Origin: Blepharisma japonicum
Lineage: Eukaryota > Ciliophora > Heterotrichea > Heterotrichida > Blepharismidae
DNA: 64,000 nucleotides
NCBI GenBank assembly: GCA_949751835.1
Contig: CATKHK010000040.1
Location: 62,001 to 126,000 of the forward strand
Direction of reading: 5' to 3'
Position numbers and translations under genes: made by a program. Below are positions 44,661-54,831 of the stretch, piece after piece (the first letter of the stretch is position 1; every line of letters starts with the position of its first letter). Below the pieces are notes generated by a model that was not told the origin of the DNA, did no database searches, and saw only the letters and a program-made list of their open reading frames with translations.

Positions 44661-45779
44661 ATGGCGACTTGCAATGCTCAAGGCTGCTCTGAAGCTTCAA
44701 GGGCTTCATGCAATTGCATTGAAGGAGGAATAAAATTATGCTATGAACATCTTGATGCTCACTTTCAATCATCCCTAACAGCAGTTCATATTGCAAATAT
44801 TTTATCAAGCCATATAAGCGAAGCAAAATCAATATTTAATAAAAAAGTTGAGGAACTAAGGGCTATGAAAGCGCCGGAGACAAATTACCCGCCAGAGAGC
44901 ATAAAAAAAGCTAAATTAATAAAGAACCATTGGTTCAGCCTTCTTAGCAAAATTAATCTATATCAAGGAAGTGATGAGCCAAATTCAGAAACTACTACTG
45001 ACTGCAAAAGTGAAGAAGTATCCCAAATTAGCCCTTTAATTCAAAATCCCAAATGAATAGGAGAAGAAAATGGGATCCCGAATTTTGATAAAAATGAAGA
45101 TGGAGCCCCAAGATTTCTTAAAAATGAAAAAATAAAAACTAATGCTTATTTTCAATTAGAATTTCCTACACAGTATGGAGAAGTTGTTTTAGCTGTGGGA
45201 AATGTTAAGAAGCTTGGGAATTGGGATCCAAATAGAGGTTTTCACTTAGGCTGGACAAATGGAAATATCTGAAAAGGGATAGTTCTATTAAATGACTCTA
45301 AGCATTCAATTCTCAACTATAAATTTGTGATTAAAAAAGATGACTGATTTATATGGCAAGATAGTCCAGAGTGAAATAATATCCTGCAAAGCAGACTAGA
45401 AGACTGTAATATTGAGTTCAATCTTCACTACCAAACAAAGTATGGAGAAACTCTCTGTGTTTCTGGGAATCATGAAAAGCTTGGCAACTGGGATCCAAAT
45501 AGAGCACTTAAGTTAAAGTGGAATGATGGAGGCTTGTGAAGCAATTCTATTTCAATGAGGAAGGAAGACCTTCAATGGATTGAGTATAAATATTTGCTTA
45601 AAAAATGGGATGAAAACATATGAGAATATGGAAGTAATCGCAAAATTAATTGCAGTGAAATCGGTGTGAGCAAAAAAATCTTCGACTGATGGCAAGTAGA
45701 GAAAAAAAATTTTATTGATTTCGTTTTAAGCGGATTATCAAGATTGCTTCCATGAGATCGGTTAATCATTAATAAATAG
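44661..45779 (+). CDS. Tandem CBM20 starch/glycogen-binding protein with Cys/His module
   Basis: 372 residues, ATG 44661 to TAG 45777-45779, with many TGAs at conserved Trp positions. Residues 1-34 hold a zinc-like pattern (CNAQGC...C.C...C..H...H). Residues about 165-245 and 252-345 are two CBM20 modules; both have a YGE(V/T) strand, GN..KLGNWDPNR, and W/Y-rich binding strands (KDDWFIWQDS, IEYKYLLKKW). CBM20 binds starch or glycogen, as in laforin and starch-associated enzymes. No catalytic domain is present, so it may recruit partners to storage polysaccharide, an inference. The N-terminal module resembles those of the WD40 and pseudokinase genes. Confidence 0.85.
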
Positions 45780-46308
45780 CAATTAATTTATATAATTGTA
45801 AATTGCAATAAGTTTAATCATATATTTTCAAATTCATTTAGGGAATACATTTTTCTATTGAAAATACAAATATAATCCTATTTAACCTAAATTGCTATTT
45901 AAAATTCCATTGTTATTCTTTTAGAAAAATATGATTACTATAAATTAATATGAAAGGTACAAACTAAGGAAAAGCATTGTTTCTTCAAGTATAGTTAAAT
46001 ATCTATAATCTTTTATTTAAACGAAAGTTTAAGTGCCAATATTATGAAGTATATGATGCTCTTTTGGAAGAAAAAATTCATTCGGCTCAAATTTTCTCAG
46101 AAAAACTGTCTTATTAAGCTATCAGCTAAGCCAGTTAATCATCATCAGAAATATTATAAACAACACAGAACCAAAAATGGCAGGATAATAAAATCTTCCT
46201 TTCTTTGGCGAAAGTATTCAGAACTAAGCTATCATTTTTACTAATATTTTTAAATTATATTTAAATGATTTTCTATAATCGAAAAAATTCTGTTAATATG
46301 CTTTTCTT
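45780..46308. other. 529-bp spacer with a doubtful small ORF
   Basis: A 66-codon ORF at 46044-46244 is Lys/His-rich and aromatic; the overlapping frame gives a more protein-like acidic segment (YDALLEEKIHSAQIFSEK) that ends quickly in TAA. This may be a small decayed gene fragment. I do not call a gene. Confidence 0.35.
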
Positions 46309-46884
46309 ATGAATAAAAATAAATGCTATAAATTTAATAAATTTATGGTTAGAAGAATTAGCGTACAAAGATTGATCTCTTTTAAATACGAGCAGGCTTT
46401 ATCAATAATTCATATGCAAATAATCAACCGTATTTGCATGAAATTCAATAGAGCAAAGCTCATTTACAGGCTTTTAGTCAACATGGCCATAAAATTTCAT
46501 CTTTCTGCTACAGACCTTTTTTTTCTTGGTCTAGTTTTAAGACGAATACAAGACATTCAATCAATGAAACTTGAAAATTCTATAGCAATATCAGCCTGAA
46601 TAATCAAAAGCTTAACCTGTTCTCATAGTTTTCATTATCTAGAAATTCTAGGAAAGATGGTTAAATGTATGAAATTGTCTATTTTTCAATGATTATTGAA
46701 ATGCACTGTTAATTTGAGATTAAATATTTATAGTTTGCCAGACATTGAAAATATAGCCAAGGATTATGGAGTTTCTCTAGGCAGCATCCGAAAATTTGAG
46801 TTTGATTTAAATCAGTTCATAACAGACCTAGCTCAGAAATTTGCAAGAAAAGCAATGGAGGAGGCATTTCAGTTTAACTTTTAG
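46309..46884 (+). CDS. Helical hypothetical protein
   Basis: 191 residues through in-frame TGAs at about 46597 and 46690. Entirely alpha-helical by composition, with many hydrophobic Leu/Ile and several Cys; the segment ATDLFFLGLVLRRIQ followed by LENSIAISAW and further helices gives a repeat rhythm vaguely like a cyclin box, but no diagnostic residues are present. The second ATG in the frame (MVRRISVQRL) is an alternative start. Function unknown. Confidence 0.6.
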
Positions 46885-47213
46885 AAGTATAATTATTTTT
46901 AAAAAAATTATTTTAGTTTAACCCAAAAGATTTAACACAAATTTGCATCTCCTTGAAACTGATTCTAGAGAAAAGGCTCTTATAAAACTCCATTAATTTT
47001 GACTACCAAAAAATTCAGTTTTAAGCAGCCAAAAACTATTACAATATGAAGATAAAAGTTTGAATAAATTATTTATCAAAATTAAGATAAAAAGACTTGG
47101 CGCGAAACAAATAAACCGATTTATATTCTTTTTTTCCATTTCTGTTAAGGACGACTCCATTTATAGCTTTTATCAAAGGAACAAAAAAATAATATTAAAA
47201 AATATATTAAAGC
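46885..47213. other. 329-bp spacer between convergent genes
   Basis: AT-rich. A frame here (47060-47266) begins with TTG and overlaps the 3' end of the minus-strand coiled-coil gene, so it is not called. Confidence 0.45.
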
Positions 47214-47804
47214 TTATTCTGTTTTTTGTTGTGGCTGCTCAGCTTCTTTTACAATGCACCAGCTAATTAAAACAGCCAAAGTCATTGCTCCAACAAATCC
47301 ATAAATTCAATAGTGCCTTTTATCCTTTTTTATTATTGCCTCCATCTCTTCAAGCTGTTCTTTCACTCTATAAGTCGTGCTTCTTATTTCTCTATCAAAA
47401 TTGTCTACGAGCTCCATAGAATCATCCATTTTCTGAGTGATATTTCTATCATCCAAAATTATCATTCTTGCTTCTAATACAGCTATATTTTCATTCAGCT
47501 TTTCTATTGTTTTAATGCCTTCATCTACTTTGCTAAAGTCTAAAACTTGATGATCTTGTGTAGCATTTATGGATGATTTTTCAAGAGATTCCAATGATGA
47601 TCCGATTTTTGCCATTTCGTCTTTAAGAGAGTTCAGCTCAGTTAATAGTGATGTGATATAAGAATTTTGTGTTGAGGTTTTTAGAGCTTTAATAAGCTGA
47701 GAAACTTCTTTTAGCTCTTTAGCGAGAGCAAGCTCATTCCTTTCGAGGTCACTTATTTGAGCTAAAGAGGTGCATCATAAGATAAAATAAATCAAAGAAA
47801 TCAT
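47214..47804 (-). CDS. Secretory-pathway coiled-coil membrane protein
   Basis: 196 residues, ATG 47804 to TAA 47214-47216, through TGAs near both ends. Residues 1-16 are a signal peptide (MISLIYFILWCTSLAQ). Residues about 18-155 are heptad-rich (NELALAKELKEVSQLIKALK, KTIEKLNENIAVLEARM). A single membrane span (WIYGFVGAMTLAVLISWCIV) lies at about 160-180 with a short polar tail. The topology is type I with a luminal coiled coil. Size and topology recall p24/golgin-like or LRRC-type ER proteins, but no GOLD domain or KK motif is seen. Unknown family. Confidence 0.75.
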
Positions 47805-47865
47805 TATAATGGAAATGCTTTAAAAGACAAAGAATAAATTAAAGGCTTTTTTCATTAGCTACCCT

Positions 47866-48039
47866 TTATCTTGAAGGATCAACTCCTAAGCTTCTACACT
47901 TTGCCAGATAAGCTTCATATTTTGATAAGTTCATTATTTCGCCATTGGAAAATTCATGATACTCCTCTTCATTAGTCACTTTTTCAGTACTATCGCTTTT
48001 GAATTCTTTATTATCAGCTTTTATATTTTTATCTGGCAT
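47866..48039 (-). CDS. Small acidic protein or C-terminal part of a split gene
   Basis: 57 residues from ATG 48039 (MPDKNIKADNKEF) to TAA 47866-47868. Acidic and polar with a final helix NLSKYEAYLAKCRSLG. The frame is open upstream of this ATG to two closely spaced TAA codons (48073-48075 and 48079-48081), beyond which another coding-like segment sits in the same frame (see next entry). It may therefore be the 3' half of a larger disrupted gene. Confidence 0.4.
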   Translation of the reverse strand: MPDKNIKADNKEFKSDSTEKVTNEEEYHEFSNGEIMNLSKYEAYLAKCRSLGVDPSR

Positions 48040-48078
48040 TATATTATTAGTTCCTCTCACAATAGAGCCAGTTTAGTT

Positions 48079-48291
48079 TTATTGTGATTGATCATAGCAA
48101 ACAAATTCATTCAGAGAACTTTCAGTACCTTTAAGACTTTTATCTTCAGCTGCTAGATCAGCGAATTCTGTATCTGCTGCACTAGGAGCAGGAGGATTGG
48201 CTGCTGATAATATCTCACACGAAATAGAGTTATTAGAGCGTTCATTTGTTGGTAATGTCAGATTACAAGTAGGGGTAGTAGAGCTTTCCAA
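48079..48291 (-). pseudogene. ATG-less coding segment in frame with downstream small gene
   Basis: 70 codons with clear coding composition (Ala/Asp/Glu/Pro-rich: NPPAPSAADTEFADLAAEDK) but no ATG; the frame opens after TAA codons with a TTG. It ends with TAA at 48079-48081, a second TAA follows two codons later, and coding-like sequence then continues in the same frame into 47866-48039. No GT...AG interval of 15 nt removes the stops. Either a decayed gene or one needing unusual decoding. Confidence 0.4.
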
Positions 48292-48501
48292 TCTACAAAT
48301 TATAAATTTTTATTATAGATTTTTAAAAACAGCTTATAATAACTTTAAGTGATTAAACTATAATAACAAACTGTTGCTCTTTTCTTTCTTTTATAATTAC
48401 TGAAACTTTTTGCAAAGCTTGTGAATATTTAATATATATTATGAATTAAATTTAAGTCTTCTTAAATGTCTTTCTAAATTATGAAATAATAAAAATTTAA
48501 T

Positions 48502-49074
48502 ATGTTAGAACGTCATGGCCATCTTCCTGGTTACACAGGTCACATTCCAAAAAATCAGCAAATTGAGGAGCCTCCTCAGCCTCAGCCTCGAAGACCTCAG
48601 CTTCCTAATTACATGGGCTTCATCCCAGGAGTCAAATCTGAAAATCTCTTCGGTAAAACCTATGGAAAAATAACCGAAATGTCAGCCCTTGGAACTTATA
48701 ATAAAGGAAGAGATATCCCAGTGGAAGATAAATTCAAATCAATCACTCAAGAAAACTACGTAAATCAGCTCAGAATTTACGTTCCGTTTTTACACCCTAA
48801 AGAATATCCTTTGCCACCTGAAGATCCAATCAACGAAATCCCTTCAGAAACTTTATCAAAATTCTATGGTGTAAAGCCTTCAGGAAACTTAGACGACATG
48901 GGAAGATCACTTTCTAATTATTACGAAAGAGAAGAAGGACAAGAACCAGAAGTTAATAGACAAGATGTGTTTGCTGCTACAAGAAATTTCTATGGAGATG
49001 AAGAACGTTATGATGGGCCTACAGAGACAAAGCTAAGCTATGAAGAAGCTAGAAAAATTGCTTCCCAAAAGTAA
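48502..49074 (+). CDS. CIMIP2 (FAM166)-like ciliary microtubule inner protein
   Basis: 190 residues, ATG 48502 to TAA. Two copies of the family signature occur: LPGYTGHIPK near the N-terminus and LPNYMGFIPGVKSENLFGKT at about 35-54, the latter followed by YGKITE. This matches the CIMIP2/FAM166 (DUF2475) pattern of GYTGFIPG followed by a GxTFG element. Family members lie inside axonemal doublet microtubules. Pro-rich linkers and a C-terminal charged helix complete the protein. Supports a motile ciliate. Confidence 0.82.
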   Translation: MLERHGHLPGYTGHIPKNQQIEEPPQPQPRRPQLPNYMGFIPGVKSENLFGKTYGKITEMSALGTYNKGRDIPVEDKFKSITQENYVNQLRIYVPFLHPKEYPLPPEDPINEIPSETLSKFYGVKPSGNLDDMGRSLSNYYEREEGQEPEVNRQDVFAATRNFYGDEERYDGPTETKLSYEEARKIASQK

Positions 49075-49229
49075 GATGCTAAGCTTAAGATAATAGATTA
49101 AATTAAAGGAAAAAATTTCAAAAATATCTCTTCTTCGGCTTTTTATTCCTAAATGAATCACATAATATAATAATTTCGTAAATTAAATTATTATTAGCTT
49201 TAATTTGTTTGATGTGCTTCTACTCCTAT

Positions 49230-50159
49230 TTACACCTTAATTTCATATTCACCGATTTTCTCAAATTTTTTCTCTCTCAACTCAAACTGGTAAAAATCAT
49301 AAAAATAATCGCTAGCGTACCAATGGATGAGCCCAATAAAAAGTGACCCATCGTTCCATATCCAATAGTGTTGTGCAAAACTTGTTAGTGTCGATTTTCC
49401 TATTTTTCTCCACACCATTTCATTCATTTCATCACTCTCCAAAATAAAACCATAATTTTCAACTATATAAGCCCTAGAGTTTGCCACAGCCAAAATCTTA
49501 TGATTATCTCCATCAACCACCGCTTCTCTTAACTCTGAATAATTATTTTGCGTTAAATCGTATTTATACACCTTGGTATGATAATACCCTGACACCAAAA
49601 TATGCCCATTAAATTCAATACATGAGCAATTAAACGACTCCATAGGGAGTGGCGCCAATTTACTCCATTTATTCAGCGACAAATCAAATCTATTAGCAAG
49701 CGTTGTAGACTTGCTTCCGTCAAATCCTCCGAATATATAGACAGAGTTTTTATAATAAACTGAGGCTACAGAGTTACAAGGAGCCCCAGGTGGCAAAGTT
49801 TTTTTAACTTTTAGCTGCTTCATGTCAATAATACAGGCAAATCCTGAACAGGGATCATGATTTCCAAAGCAAAATATTTCTGAGTTCGGTAGCTGTGCGG
49901 TTGAGGTGTATTTATCAAGAGGCTGTGGAGTCTCGATGATTCTTTGTCCCATGTCGCGGAGAACTGCATCATAAAGAGTCAGCCGAGTTTTATTATCTTT
50001 CGAATCGAAGAGGTAGAGAAAATTATTGCTGAAAAGTTGAGGAGAGTTAGACTGAGAAATTGAGCTGAAACGTTGGCGGCTAAAACTAGAAGTAAGGGAG
50101 CCAGGGAAGCTTGGCAGGCTTGGCCTAATAGGCTCAAGTTGAGAATGGCAGCATCCCAT
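49230..50159 (-). CDS. Kelch-repeat protein with probable N-terminal lipidation
   Basis: 309 residues, ATG 50159 to TAA 49230-49232, no TGA. Begins MGCCHSQ: Gly2 fits N-myristoylation and Cys3/Cys4 palmitoylation, which would tether it to a membrane. Kelch blades follow: EIFCFGNHDPCSGFACIID, NSVYIFGGFDGS and SLNKWSKLAPLP. It is the same family as the two Kelch genes at 11.5-13.5 kb, which lack this lipidation signal. Propeller-mediated protein binding is inferred; no catalytic domain. Confidence 0.88.
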   Translation of the reverse strand: MGCCHSQLEPIRPSLPSFPGSLTSSFSRQRFSSISQSNSPQLFSNNFLYLFDSKDNKTRLTLYDAVLRDMGQRIIETPQPLDKYTSTAQLPNSEIFCFGNHDPCSGFACIIDMKQLKVKKTLPPGAPCNSVASVYYKNSVYIFGGFDGSKSTTLANRFDLSLNKWSKLAPLPMESFNCSCIEFNGHILVSGYYHTKVYKYDLTQNNYSELREAVVDGDNHKILAVANSRAYIVENYGFILESDEMNEMVWRKIGKSTLTSFAQHYWIWNDGSLFIGLIHWYASDYFYDFYQFELREKKFEKIGEYEIKV

Positions 50160-50432
50160 ATTGAATATTAGGATACATAAGAAACACGATTTGAAGCGTT
50201 TTGATGCAACAACACGAGGGAAATAAAAATTATATTCGCTTTTAAGAAATCTATTAATGTTTTGTATTTTTATGAATAAAATAAAGCTAATAGTTTAGGA
50301 ATGTTTTATTAGTTGCGCCACAAGTAACCGATTTAATAAAATTTATACTTTTATATAATTTATATACAAAAAATGCCATATTTTATAATTTCGTTCTTAA
50401 TAATTTACTCAATATTTATCACAATAGAAACC

Positions 50433-52427
50433 CTAAGAATACCCTTGCCTGCAAATTAAATATTTCATTGATTTGATTTGGCACATAATTATATGTTTAT
50501 CGTTCTCCTCTACTTCAAATTCTGTAAGTGTGTGTTCAAAAATATTTGCATAGCAATCGAATTCTTTTTCAATTAATCCCATATTTTGATGCGAAGTTCT
50601 TACTTTTCGTCGAAACTCAGGGGTGACTTGGCTATTAAAAATGGTAAACATTCCGTTTACTATCATTGCAAAATTCTCTAGCTTTGAGTTTTTAAAATAT
50701 TTATTTAGTATATCACTTGCCAGAACTTTATTATAAAGTGACAGTATAAATTCTTTCCAAAATTCATCTCCACCGTATTTTTTTATCAGGTTTTCTTTTG
50801 GGATTTTGGATAATTGGCCGTTTATTTTAATTTCATCAAAACTATATACAACTTCATTCATATGCTGCTGGGTATAATGGTAAACTTTTTCTTGGAATTT
50901 TGATTTGCTTTGGCTATCTGAAGCATTTCTTTTTGGGAATGGGCATTTTGATTTTGATATCAAAGGATTCGTAGAAAAACATTGAGGAGTGGAAGGCTCT
51001 TTCGGAAGCATTGGGGTGAAATTTATTTTTTGGCTTGCAATCTTGTCTACTTTTTCAGTGACTTTAGCGTATCTTTCAAATAAATCTCTTTCAGAGATTT
51101 CGTCTAACTTAATAGGTTTTGGCTTTTTCTTATATAAAACTTGGATTTCCTCATGTTTTGCTTCTTCGATATCAAGAGGAGTTGTATGAATTTCCACACT
51201 TTCTTGTCTAACAACCATTTCCTCTTGAAACGAATCATATCTTTTAATTGAATTATTAGACAGTCTCCTTTTCAGCTTTCTTTGGCTTCTTTCTCTATGA
51301 AAATTTAATTCAAAATGCTTGTCAAATGTGCATTCTTTGCATTTCAATAAAATCCATTTCTTGTTCTTGTCTTGGATAAAATCAAGGACAATTGCTGACA
51401 TTTTGGTTTCCTTGAAAACATTTTCATTCAAAAATAAAACAATTTGAGAGACCATTTTATCGATTTCGTTGAAATTTCCTTTTGTTTCTATTGATGTGCA
51501 TTTATCAGGGTTTTTTGAATTCACCAAGAAATTCTTGGCTCTGTCACTTTCGAGAATTTTTTCAAAATCATTCAAAATCCCATTCTGCTTAGCTCCAGAA
51601 ATTTCTGATTGGCTTGGATTAGAGTGAGAATGGTTTAAATTTTCAAGCTTTGGGAATTTCAAATTAAGCTTAAGCTTATAAGGGTTATTTACAGATTTAG
51701 ATATCCTCAGCATTGATTTTGAGTACTCAAAGTCAGAAATTTCTGACAAAGTCCTAGGTTTGACAAGGAATCCTTTTTTATTTTGTGGGATTTTTTTGTC
51801 GTTTTTTTGAGCTTTTTGAACTTTTTTCTTATTGATGATGGAAAAATATTTATTTTTCGAGCCTTCTTTCCAAATGACTCTAGTTATTGAAGGAGGGTTT
51901 GTTATACTTTCAATAAATTGCTGTATAGATGCAGATTCTTTTGATGAATCCCACATGTCTTTTGCAGAATCGCTTGAAAGTAAAACAACAGTTTCTTTAT
52001 TTTTTACTTTATAGCAGAACATATTATTTTCTTCGTTGGCTAAATTAAAAAACTCGATCTCTGGGCAAGCTCTTGAGACAATTTTACCATTTTTTAATGT
52101 TTGGATCAAAAAAGGTACTGGTGAATGAGAAAGGCGGATTAAGGTAGAGGGAATATTTATATTCAAATTGAGATCTGGATGTTTAATAAACTCCTCATAA
52201 ATATCTATTTTATCGTGGAGCTGGTTTTTTGGTAAAATGCTGTTTAGTTTTTGTGTTCTGAGATTTTGAATATAATCTGAAGGGTTTGTGATTCCTTTGA
52301 AAAGACCTTTTTTTGATGAAGTTTTAATGAGTGCAACTATATCTTCTCGAAAGTGCTTAATTTCATTTCTTTCAATGGCTTTTTGGTGATATTGGTTCAA
52401 GTGCTCCAGAGTAAGAGAGATATCCAT
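50433..52427 (-). CDS. Long protein with C-terminal truncated haemoglobin
   Basis: 664 residues, ATG 52427 to TAG 50433-50435, no TGA. The N-terminal 520 residues are Lys/Ser-rich with a possible small folded domain at about 70-200 and a disordered middle. Residues about 545-655 match a truncated globin: KKYGGDEFWKEFILSLYNKV, ASDILNKYF, then KVRTSHQNMGL with His613 in the proximal-ligand position, and a final helix. Truncated globins bind O2 or NO; ciliates are a classic source, but usually as 100-120 residue proteins. Fusion to a long N-terminus suggests a sensor or targeted globin, which is inference. Confidence 0.8.
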   Translation of the reverse strand: MDISLTLEHLNQYHQKAIERNEIKHFREDIVALIKTSSKKGLFKGITNPSDYIQNLRTQKLNSILPKNQLHDKIDIYEEFIKHPDLNLNINIPSTLIRLSHSPVPFLIQTLKNGKIVSRACPEIEFFNLANEENNMFCYKVKNKETVVLLSSDSAKDMWDSSKESASIQQFIESITNPPSITRVIWKEGSKNKYFSIINKKKVQKAQKNDKKIPQNKKGFLVKPRTLSEISDFEYSKSMLRISKSVNNPYKLKLNLKFPKLENLNHSHSNPSQSEISGAKQNGILNDFEKILESDRAKNFLVNSKNPDKCTSIETKGNFNEIDKMVSQIVLFLNENVFKETKMSAIVLDFIQDKNKKWILLKCKECTFDKHFELNFHRERSQRKLKRRLSNNSIKRYDSFQEEMVVRQESVEIHTTPLDIEEAKHEEIQVLYKKKPKPIKLDEISERDLFERYAKVTEKVDKIASQKINFTPMLPKEPSTPQCFSTNPLISKSKCPFPKRNASDSQSKSKFQEKVYHYTQQHMNEVVYSFDEIKINGQLSKIPKENLIKKYGGDEFWKEFILSLYNKVLASDILNKYFKNSKLENFAMIVNGMFTIFNSQVTPEFRRKVRTSHQNMGLIEKEFDCYANIFEHTLTEFEVEENDKHIIMCQIKSMKYLICRQGYS

Positions 52428-52574
52428 TAGTATTTATTTCTAAATAATAGAGCGTAAGAAGTAATAAAATTCACAATTTTTGACTTAAATTTAAAGTTAG
52501 ACTATTCTTGAGAATAAAGTTTTAGTTGCACATTCTGCTTAGATATTTATAGAGCTGTAGATCAACAAAAAGAA

Positions 52575-52763
52575 TTATATAAATTGCTCATCTACTAGTT
52601 GCCTGCTAATTAAAAACATTCTTTGCCTCTGGAATCTTATATATTCTGGGTGAGAATCCACAAAAGATTTATAATCTGGCTTTTTTTTGGCTTTTAAGCA
52701 CTTGTAGATACTCATCAATTGGATGGCTTTTGAAATGCTATTAAATTTAAATGATAAAGCCAT
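52575..52763 (-). CDS. Small basic protein, unknown
   Basis: 62 residues, ATG 52763 to TAA 52575-52577. Helical and basic (SIYKCLKAKKKPDYKSFVDS, then YIRFQRQRMFLISRQ). The size and charge recall mitochondrial LYR-type assembly factors (SIYK at the LYR position), but this is a weak resemblance. Clean start and stop and codon pattern support a real gene. Confidence 0.45.
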   Translation of the reverse strand: MALSFKFNSISKAIQLMSIYKCLKAKKKPDYKSFVDSHPEYIRFQRQRMFLISRQLVDEQFI

Positions 52764-53548
52764 AAGTTTAGGTTAATTTATTTTTATCAAATAATTATTC
52801 TAAAAAGTAAAATTTGAAGGAAATTGCATATTGTATCATCAAGCATATTTAGTCTTTCACAACGTAGAGCCATCTTTGCCAATTGAATAAAAAAAAGACA
52901 AAATTGATTCTCTAGAAATTAGCAATCAAGCGAGTAGATATAATGATTCATAATCCTGATTTTTTTAATTTTTTTAATAAAGAAATCACAAAATATTCAT
53001 AGGTTAATATTAAAACATTATATATATCGTAAATGAAATTTTTATTATAATTAATAGAAATAATAGCTATCTATAGCTTAGGCAATGAATTTTAAGGTTA
53101 TGCTATTTTAAGGCATAATAGAGACTATGATTAAAAGAAGGAAATTACAAATTTAAGATTTAATTAATCTTTAATTGCTTTGCCATATTAAATTTCCTTA
53201 AAAAGTATAAATTTATCTATTGACATAGTGGATAATTTGTTGGAGAACTCGAATATCAACTCAAATACGCAAAAATCACTCTCTAATTAGATGTTCACCT
53301 CTCATAAACAGATTCTATCTGCTTGCTCTCTTGCCCATCCAAAGGTAAAAGTATGCAAGGATTATAAACAAAAAGATAAATTATTTAATTTTTCTTAAAA
53401 AATAATAAAAAAAATTCGGTGAGAAAAATCCAAAATTATGGAAATATGAGATAATTTTTCTATAATTATTAATTACTTTTTCCATTTTAATCAATAATTT
53501 TGATATGAAAACTTGTTCAAGTAAATAATTTTAAGATTTAATATTTAA
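52764..53548. other. 785-bp stretch with a doubtful coding remnant
   Basis: No frame is open under UGA=Trp. On the plus strand a frame from ATG 53033 to TAA 53398 has protein-like composition (DIVDNLLENSNINSNTQKS; QILSACSLAHPKVKVC) but six internal TAA/TAG. The overlapping frame also looks partly coding. G by codon position in the first is about 20:9:15 in 122 codons. Treated as a possible relic. Confidence 0.3.
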
Positions 53549-54631
53549 TTAAAGAAAAATGCTCCTGAATAAAAATACTTCTAGATATATTGTGATAAAA
53601 TCATTAACTTCATTCTGTGATATATCTCTCATAAACCCTCCGTAATAATTTCTATGATCCTCTTCTGAAGGAAATTTCAACGAATAAGATAAGACTGCAC
53701 AAGAAAGCATAATAAATCCCTCAAAAACTAATCATGGGCAATGATAAACATAACTTAATATATAGTAGCAAATAATCATCCCAATATGCATCAAAATTAA
53801 TCCCCAAATCCCTTCTAATTCTCTCAATACAAAATTCACAACCTCCTTCTTTCCTTTTCCTCTGTTAGCTTTGGCGTATGAATTTACCTCTAATTGATTT
53901 ACAATCACTATGCATCACCATCCAAATAATCATAAAATAGCAATTGAAAGGAAAAATGAGACGAAATTATCAAAGCAAACCCATAAGACATAAAATAATA
54001 AAGCAAGAAATTCATCGCTGAGTGAGTCATAAGAATTCCTGAAAGATGAAAGAGATGTGATAAAAATAAGCCAAAATATGTCAAAAAGTCACCAAAAAGC
54101 GAGAACAAATGAATTACTGCTGACTTGCCAATGGCTATTTACATTTAAACAATAATATATTGCAGTTCATCCAAGCAAACCTGCAGGAAGCATTAGGGTA
54201 TACAAATTATTCATCCAAGAGTCTCGATCCAGAAATGTATACATAAATAAAATATTTCAAAAAATAATAAAGAGAGACTTCTTCAATTTTGCATATGGCT
54301 CATTTGAAGGTTTTATAAAGCCGAAAAAAGCTAACGCTCCTGTCCAAAAATAATGAAATTTTGAGTAGTAAAATATAAATTCCCCAATGATTGAGATCCA
54401 TCTATACAAAAAGAAATCTTCAGATATTAAACTTGGAAAAAGGCCAGTAACGTCAATTAAGCCAGAATATTGATCTCCAGGTGCTAAATATTTTATTATC
54501 ATATAGTTTAGAAATAACCAGAATATGATTGTTCGGGTTTTATAGCGAAAATAGTAAAGCGAGTTGATTCATACACAAAAAAGACTATCACAACAGCAGA
54601 GGCAGCCATAAAAGCAAATACACCAAAGCAT
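53549..54631 (-). CDS. Multi-span membrane protein, unknown
   Basis: 360 residues, ATG 54629-54631 to TAA 53549-53551, joined through about seven in-frame TGAs (Trp), all inside hydrophobic spans. The N-terminus has a Cys cluster (MLWCICFYGCLCCCDSLFC) that could be palmitoylated. About seven hydrophobic segments follow, separated by short loops; one basic loop (NSYAKANRGKGKKEVVN) lies after the fifth. The C-terminal 30 residues are soluble. Family not recognised; Trp-rich membrane proteins with several TGAs are typical of this code. Confidence 0.72.
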
Positions 54632-54831
54632 ATTTATTTTATTAATTATATTAAAATAGATCCTGAGAAAATCCAAAAAAATTATATATTATTCTGACCA
54701 TTCCATCAAAACCAACTTTATTATCAAAACATTTGCTTAGGTCTAAAAATGAAATACCCTTTTTATCCTTAGTTAATTTCTGTGTAGATGATATCAGAAT
54801 TATTGATTAAAAAAGCACAAATGATATGAGT

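Noticed and set aside
47060-47266. 68-codon plus-strand ORF
   Set aside because: Starts with TTG and overlaps the well-supported coiled-coil gene on the other strand.
48292-48501. Upstream exon of the split acidic gene read with TAA/TAG as Gln
   Set aside because: When all stops are read as sense, any AT-rich spacer looks open and Gln-rich; the composition here is not coding-like.
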